From an uncultured Lachnospiraceae bacterium (lineage in GTDB: Bacteria > Bacillota > Clostridia > Lachnospirales > Lachnospiraceae): a stretch of DNA of 57,417 bases. The stretch spans positions 1-57,417 of the forward strand of contig CAKRYR010000015.1 in NCBI GenBank assembly GCA_934432595.1. Reading direction: 5' to 3'. A model generated the notes under the pieces. That model ran no database searches. It saw only the letters and a program-made list of their open reading frames with translations, and had not been told where the DNA came from. Of the stretch, positions 53,339 through 57,417 are shown piece by piece. Position 1 is the first letter of the stretch; each line of letters starts with the position of its first letter. The position numbers were made by a program, and so were the translations under genes.

Positions 53339-54353
53339 TTAGTCCGGCTCCTTTCTCATACATTCTTTTATATTCTAGCCAACAAGAAGTTGAATGTTTA
53401 TCTGATATATCTGAAATAGGTGGTCTCTTATTCATACATATTTTCATGCATTGTTCACACCTAGGTGCAAATGGACATCCAGCAGGTGGATTTATTAAGT
53501 CTATTGGTGAACCATCAATTGGAATTAATCTTGAATTACCACCATTTAATTTTGGAATAGATTTTAATAATCCCATTGTATATGGATGACGAGGTCTATA
53601 GAAAATGTCTTCTAGTGAACCTTGCTCAACAATTGTTCCACCATACATAACAGCTACTTTATCACATATTTCTGCAATTACACCTAAATCATGTGTTATG
53701 AAAATAATTGTTGTATTTATTTTCTCTTTTAGTTCTTTAAGTAATTCAATTATTTGAGCCTGAATTGTAACATCAAGTGCAGTAGTAGGTTCATCTGCAA
53801 TAAGTAACTTTGGATTACAAGCAAGTGCCATTGCTATAACAACACGTTGACGCATACCACCTGAAAATTCATGAGGATATTGTTTTATTCTCTTTTCAGG
53901 TTGGTTAATTCCTACTAGTTCAAATAATTCTATAATTCTTGCTTTTCTTTCTGCTTTATTTAAATCTGTATGTTTTCTCAAAACTTCATCAATTTGATTT
54001 CCTACAGTATAAACTGGGTTAAGAGAAGTCATTGGATCTTGGAAAACCATTCCTATGTCACGACCTCTTATTTCCGTCATTTCTTTTTCACTTAGGGATA
54101 ATATATCTTTGCCATCAAAATGAATCTGACCTGCAAGTATTTCACCCGGAGCAGCAACCATTCTCATTAGTGCTGATGTTGAAACAGATTTACCACTACC
54201 AGATTCACCAACGATACCAAGTATTTCACCTTTATTTACTGAATAAGATATACCTCTTACGGCTTTAACTTCTCCTGCATGAGTGAAAAAGGATACTTCT
54301 AGATTATTTATTGATAAAAAACTTTTATTATTATTTTGATAATTATTGTTCAT
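53331..54353 (-). CDS. oppD: Oligopeptide ABC transporter ATP-binding protein OppD
   Basis: 340 residues. Walker A GESGSGKSV, Q-loop VFQDPMTSLNPVY, signature SGGMRQRVVIAMA, Walker B LIADEPTTALD and the oligo-HPY tail (CPFAPRCEQCMKIC) are present. ATG 54353 is preferred to the ATG two codons earlier because GGAGG lies 8 nt upstream of it and only 2 nt from the first. Confidence 0.96.
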   Translation of the reverse strand: MNNNYQNNNKSFLSINNLEVSFFTHAGEVKAVRGISYSVNKGEILGIVGESGSGKSVSTSALMRMVAAPGEILAGQIHFDGKDILSLSEKEMTEIRGRDIGMVFQDPMTSLNPVYTVGNQIDEVLRKHTDLNKAERKARIIELFELVGINQPEKRIKQYPHEFSGGMRQRVVIAMALACNPKLLIADEPTTALDVTIQAQIIELLKELKEKINTTIIFITHDLGVIAEICDKVAVMYGGTIVEQGSLEDIFYRPRHPYTMGLLKSIPKLNGGNSRLIPIDGSPIDLINPPAGCPFAPRCEQCMKICMNKRPPISDISDKHSTSCWLEYKRMYEKGAGLNE

Positions 54354-54365
54354 TTTCATATCCTC

Positions 54366-55370
54366 CTATTTTTTCATCTTAGGATCTAAGGCATCTCTTA
54401 GACCATCTGCAAATAAGTTAAATGTTAATATAATTATGCTGATTATTAATGCAGGGAAGAATAATCTATATGGATATGAGTTAATTGAACCAATTGCATT
54501 ACTTGCTAATGAACCAAGTGAAGGCATTGGAACTTCAACACCTAACCCTAAGAAACTTAGGAACGATTCTGTAAATATAGCTGATGGAATTTGTAATGCT
54601 GTTGTTACGATTAATTGACCAATACAGTTAGGTAATAGATGTTTCATAATAAGTCTTCTTTTATTACCACCAAGTGCAACTGCTGAGTTAACATATTCCA
54701 TTTTCTTAAGTTGTAATACTTGACCACGAATGATACGTGCCATACTTACCCAATATAACAAACCATATACTATGAATATTGCTATAACACCTGAACCAAG
54801 CGCTTGTAGTGGCTTGAAAAAGGCATTGGTTTGGAATAAAGTAGATAAAGGGTCTGTTATAACTAATTTTATAATAATTATAATTAATATTTCAGGGACT
54901 GAGTATATAAGTTCTACAATACGCATCATTATGTTGTCTACAATACCACCACATAGACCGGATATTGCTCCGTATATAGCTCCTATAATTAAGACCATTA
55001 TAGCAGCTACAAAACCTATAAATAGTGATATACGACAACCCATCATAGTACGTACAAATAAATCTCTTCCATAGCTATCAGTTCCAAATAAATGTTTAAA
55101 TGATGGACCTAAGTTTTCTGCACCTCTTATTTGATCATCGTAACCATAAGGTGATACCCATGGAACTATAATTGCTAATAGCGCTATTGCAATAAGCACA
55201 AACATTGAAATAAGTGCAATTTTATTTTGTTTTAAACGTCTCCATGCATCTTTCCAATATGTAGTTGGTTCAGATAATTTCTCTAATTGTTCTCTCTCTG
55301 TTAAAGAAACTGGAGAAAAATCATCTGGTGATATTTGAACTTGTGCTGATAATACATTATTTAATTTCAT
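54366..55370 (-). CDS. oppC: Oligopeptide ABC transporter permease OppC
   Basis: 334 residues. The hydrophilic start has WKDAWRRLKQNKIA, followed by six membrane helices. OppC-type marks include HLFGTDSYGRDLFVR and the ATPase-contacting EAA-like loop YVNSAVALGGNKRRL. ATG 55370 was chosen because AAGGAGG lies 8 nt upstream; the longer frame from 55391 would overlap oppB without a site. Ends 12 nt before oppD. Confidence 0.95.
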   Translation of the reverse strand: MKLNNVLSAQVQISPDDFSPVSLTEREQLEKLSEPTTYWKDAWRRLKQNKIALISMFVLIAIALLAIIVPWVSPYGYDDQIRGAENLGPSFKHLFGTDSYGRDLFVRTMMGCRISLFIGFVAAIMVLIIGAIYGAISGLCGGIVDNIMMRIVELIYSVPEILIIIIIKLVITDPLSTLFQTNAFFKPLQALGSGVIAIFIVYGLLYWVSMARIIRGQVLQLKKMEYVNSAVALGGNKRRLIMKHLLPNCIGQLIVTTALQIPSAIFTESFLSFLGLGVEVPMPSLGSLASNAIGSINSYPYRLFFPALIISIIILTFNLFADGLRDALDPKMKK

Positions 55371-55383
55371 TTTCTCCGCCTCC

Positions 55384-56310
55384 TTATTCATCTAATGTAA
55401 TACGTGGATCTACTATTTTATATAGAATATCACATACTAAATTCATCAATATAATTAATGCTGCTAAGAATACTGTAGTTCCCATGATTATGTTATAGTC
55501 ACGAGAGCTAATTGAATTAACAAATGTTAATCCCATTCCTGGAATAGTAAAGATGTTTTCTACTACGAAAGCACCTGTTAATATACCTGCAATCATTGGT
55601 CCTAAATAAGTAATAATAGGAATTATTGAATTACGAAGAGCATGTTTGAATATAATTGAGAATGTTGACATACCCTTTGCTTTAGCTGTTCTAATATAAT
55701 CTTGTCCAATAGCGTCTAACATACTTGAACGCATCAAACGTGTTATATAACAAGCTGGATATAAGCTAAGTGTTATTATAGGAAGTATACTAGAGGCTGT
55801 ATTATCTATAGAGAATAAAACCGGAAATACTTTAAATATACAAGCTAATATTGATAATAATAATGATGCAACTACGAAACTTGGGACGGCTATTCCCAGT
55901 GTGGAAGTTACACGAATAATATTATCTGGCAATTTTCCATTATAAAATGCGGCTATACAACCGAGTGGAACGCCTATTAAGATTGCAAGTATTACTGCAC
56001 AAAGACCAAGTTTTGCAGATACTGGAAACTTTTCTGCAATAAGTTCAGTAACTGGAGTGTCCTTATAACAAGTAAAACTAATTCCTAGATCTCCTTTGGC
56101 TAGATTTTTAAGATAGTTGACATATTGAACATGTAGAGGAACATCAAGTCCATATTTTTTGTTCAATTGTGCTTGGACTTCGTCACTAACTTTTTTTTCA
56201 CTCATGAATGGATTACCTGGAACAGCATTCATAAGGAAGAAAGTAACAGTAATGGTAACGAATAGTGTAAATATTGCAGCACCAACCCTTTTAATTATGT
56301 ACTTTAACAT
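55384..56310 (-). CDS. oppB: Oligopeptide ABC transporter permease OppB
   Basis: 308 residues with six membrane helices. Typical OppB/DppB blocks: MLKYIIKRVGAAIFTLF, FFLMNAVPGNPF, DLGISF, the EAA-like loop QDYIRTAKAKGMS, VVENIFTIPGMG and DPRITLDE at the end. ATG 56310 follows AAAGGTGA. It is the first gene of the operon oppB-C-D-F-A, transcribed leftwards from the promoter at 56483-56512. Confidence 0.95.
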   Translation of the reverse strand: MLKYIIKRVGAAIFTLFVTITVTFFLMNAVPGNPFMSEKKVSDEVQAQLNKKYGLDVPLHVQYVNYLKNLAKGDLGISFTCYKDTPVTELIAEKFPVSAKLGLCAVILAILIGVPLGCIAAFYNGKLPDNIIRVTSTLGIAVPSFVVASLLLSILACIFKVFPVLFSIDNTASSILPIITLSLYPACYITRLMRSSMLDAIGQDYIRTAKAKGMSTFSIIFKHALRNSIIPIITYLGPMIAGILTGAFVVENIFTIPGMGLTFVNSISSRDYNIIMGTTVFLAALIILMNLVCDILYKIVDPRITLDE

Positions 56311-56482
56311 ATACATCACCTTTCATAATTTTTTTATGTTGTCGTCCCCAAAATATTAAACTATTTTGTTCACTTTAAATGTGTTTTTTTTCTATATTTA
56401 TACATTTTAGTATAATGTGAATCTGAAAGGACTATTTGTAAAAAAATATAGTTCTTGCAAATAGTAGAATAAACACAACAAC

Positions 56483-56512
56483 ATTATACTGAAAAAACGC
56501 AGTTTCTGTCAA
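56483..56512 (-). promoter_or_regulatory. Consensus promoter of the opp operon
   Basis: On the minus strand TTGACA (56512-56507), an 18-nt spacer and TATAAT (56488-56483), giving a leader of about 165 nt. The leader contains CTATTTG/CAAATAG arms (around 56430-56465) near a T-rich stretch. Confidence 0.8.
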
Positions 56513-56519
56513 TGGAAAT

Positions 56520-57050
56520 ACTTGTAAATTAGAGAAGTTTACTGATAATAACTGTAATATTTTTCCAAAAAGATATGATAAATAGAATAATTATTAAGTA
56601 AACGGTATAAATATAAAGAAAAGATAAAGAAAGCAAAAGAGACTTTTTAAAGAATTATTTGAAAAAATATGCAGTAAGAGGAAAGGCTATACAAGATGGA
56701 CTGGTATTAAAATATGAATTATATTAATAAAGAACATATGAAAAGATGAGTGCTTTTTAAATTTGTAAAAATAAAATAAAAATATAAAAGAATTTGATTT
56801 GAGGTGTTATTGTGGGAAAAAAGTGATAGATGTATACAGTATTAGACAAATAATATGTTATAAAAAAATAATTGTAATAAGTAATAGTTGATAGAAAAAG
56901 AGAAAAGTTTTGGCAATTAACATAGAATGATAAATATATTATAAGATAACATAAGATAACATAATGAAAATATAATGATAAAACAAAGGGAAAAATGTTA
57001 AAAGACCTAGGAAATTAGCGAAAAATAACTTTTTTTAAAAAAATATGAAA
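56520..57050. other. AT-rich non-coding stretch upstream of the rRNA-type leader
   Basis: About 530 nt, strongly A-rich on the plus strand, with short repeats such as AAGATAACAT twice near 56943. No credible gene, RNA or terminator was seen. Such A-tracts commonly precede rRNA promoters. Confidence 0.4.
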
Positions 57051-57057
57051 AAAAGTG

Positions 57058-57417
57058 TTGACAAAGAGTAACTATAGTGATAGAATAAATTTCGCTGACG
57101 CAGGGAAGAAACTTAAAAAACCTTGAAAATGCAAGGGTTTTCGGTCATGTTAAAGCAACAAAAGTTTGAAAAAATTAAGTTAAAAAATAAAATAAAATTT
57201 AGTGTTGACAAACAATAAGTTATATGGTATCTTTTAACAAGTATTGAGAAAAACAAAGAACGAACATTGATAATTGAACAGTGAAACAACCTTGAAAATT
57301 CCTAAGAGAATAAGAAGATTTTGATTAAATGTTTCTTATTAAAAGAATTCAAGAACAGTGTTGTTAAGAACAATAAAATTGTTAACTGACAACGCACCTT
57401 AAAAACAGTAAAGCTAA
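57058..57417 (+). promoter_or_regulatory. Tandem promoters and leader of a probable rRNA operon
   Basis: P1: TTGACA (57058-57063), a 17-nt spacer, TAGAAT (57081-57086). P2: TTGACA (57205-57210), a 17-nt spacer, TATCTT (57228-57233). Each -35 is preceded by AGTG. A CCTTG/CAAGG hairpin (57121-57136) lies between them. The last bases (GCACCTTAAAAACAGTAAAGC) resemble the processing and antitermination sequences found before 16S genes in Clostridia. The rRNA is not in the window. Confidence 0.65.

Noticed and set aside
57115..57141. Intrinsic terminator in the rRNA-type leader
   Set aside because: The stem is short with a bulge and lies between two promoters; it is more likely part of the leader structure.

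Overview
The window is strongly AT-rich, and its gene content is that of an anaerobic, probably spore-forming, low-GC Clostridia, most like a Lachnospiraceae-type gut or rumen bacterium. This is inferred from the AT bias, the Gram-positive lipoproteins and signal peptides, GerW/YtfJ with a DUF2953 partner, Asp23 next to FakA, rpmB standing alone, an oxygen-sensitive 2-hydroxyacyl-CoA dehydratase-activase protein, and a TGD-type cell-wall anchor. No species is claimed.

Layout. 1-6.5 kb: the tail of an upstream gene, a highly charged single-pass membrane protein, uracil-DNA glycosylase, then a giant two-activase protein on the minus strand. 6.7-8.7 kb: CorA and a rhomboid-like membrane protein with a zinc-type tail. 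8.7-17.6 kb: a long plus-strand run of a two-module GT-C/PMT mannosyltransferase, two ABC-2 membrane subunits without an ATPase, two unrecognised proteins, DUF2953 and GerW. 17.8-20.5 kb: rpmB, a small unlisted minus-strand membrane peptide, Asp23 and FakA. 20.5-24.3 kb: RqcH and a membrane diguanylate cyclase on the minus strand, flanked on both sides by copies of a structured palindromic element. 24.3-25.9 kb: a Na+/Ca2+ exchanger and a small Thr-rich secreted protein.

26.2-42.8 kb reads as a nucleic-acid and nucleoside salvage region: uridine kinase, deoxyribose-phosphate aldolase, a secreted endonuclease I, a BMP-type nucleoside ABC transporter (lipoprotein, double ATPase, two permeases), guanine deaminase, a 1614-residue surface protein with OB-fold-like and PHP metallohydrolase regions, a YibE/F membrane protein, and cytidine deaminase. 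43-50.6 kb holds a YgjV-like membrane protein, a secreted clostripain-family protease, glycogen synthase, a membrane acyltransferase, an HD-domain dGTPase-like protein and a very short lipoprotein-like ORF with an AUU start. 50.7-56.3 kb is a complete oligopeptide ABC operon (oppBCDF-A, minus strand). The last ~400 bases carry two near-consensus promoters and a leader of the type that precedes a ribosomal RNA operon; the rRNA itself lies outside the window.

The most unusual non-coding signals are: the palindromic element (two full copies with a compensatory base-pair change, plus a half-copy forming the C-terminus of the YibE/F gene); a promoter with a perfect 16-bp palindrome followed by a short terminated transcript upstream of udk; a structured leader plus terminator upstream of guanine deaminase; a hairpin between a Shine-Dalgarno and a start codon; and a GC-rich structured island after deoC. 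All structures and promoters were found by eye, and all functions come from remembered family motifs; no database search or folding program was run.
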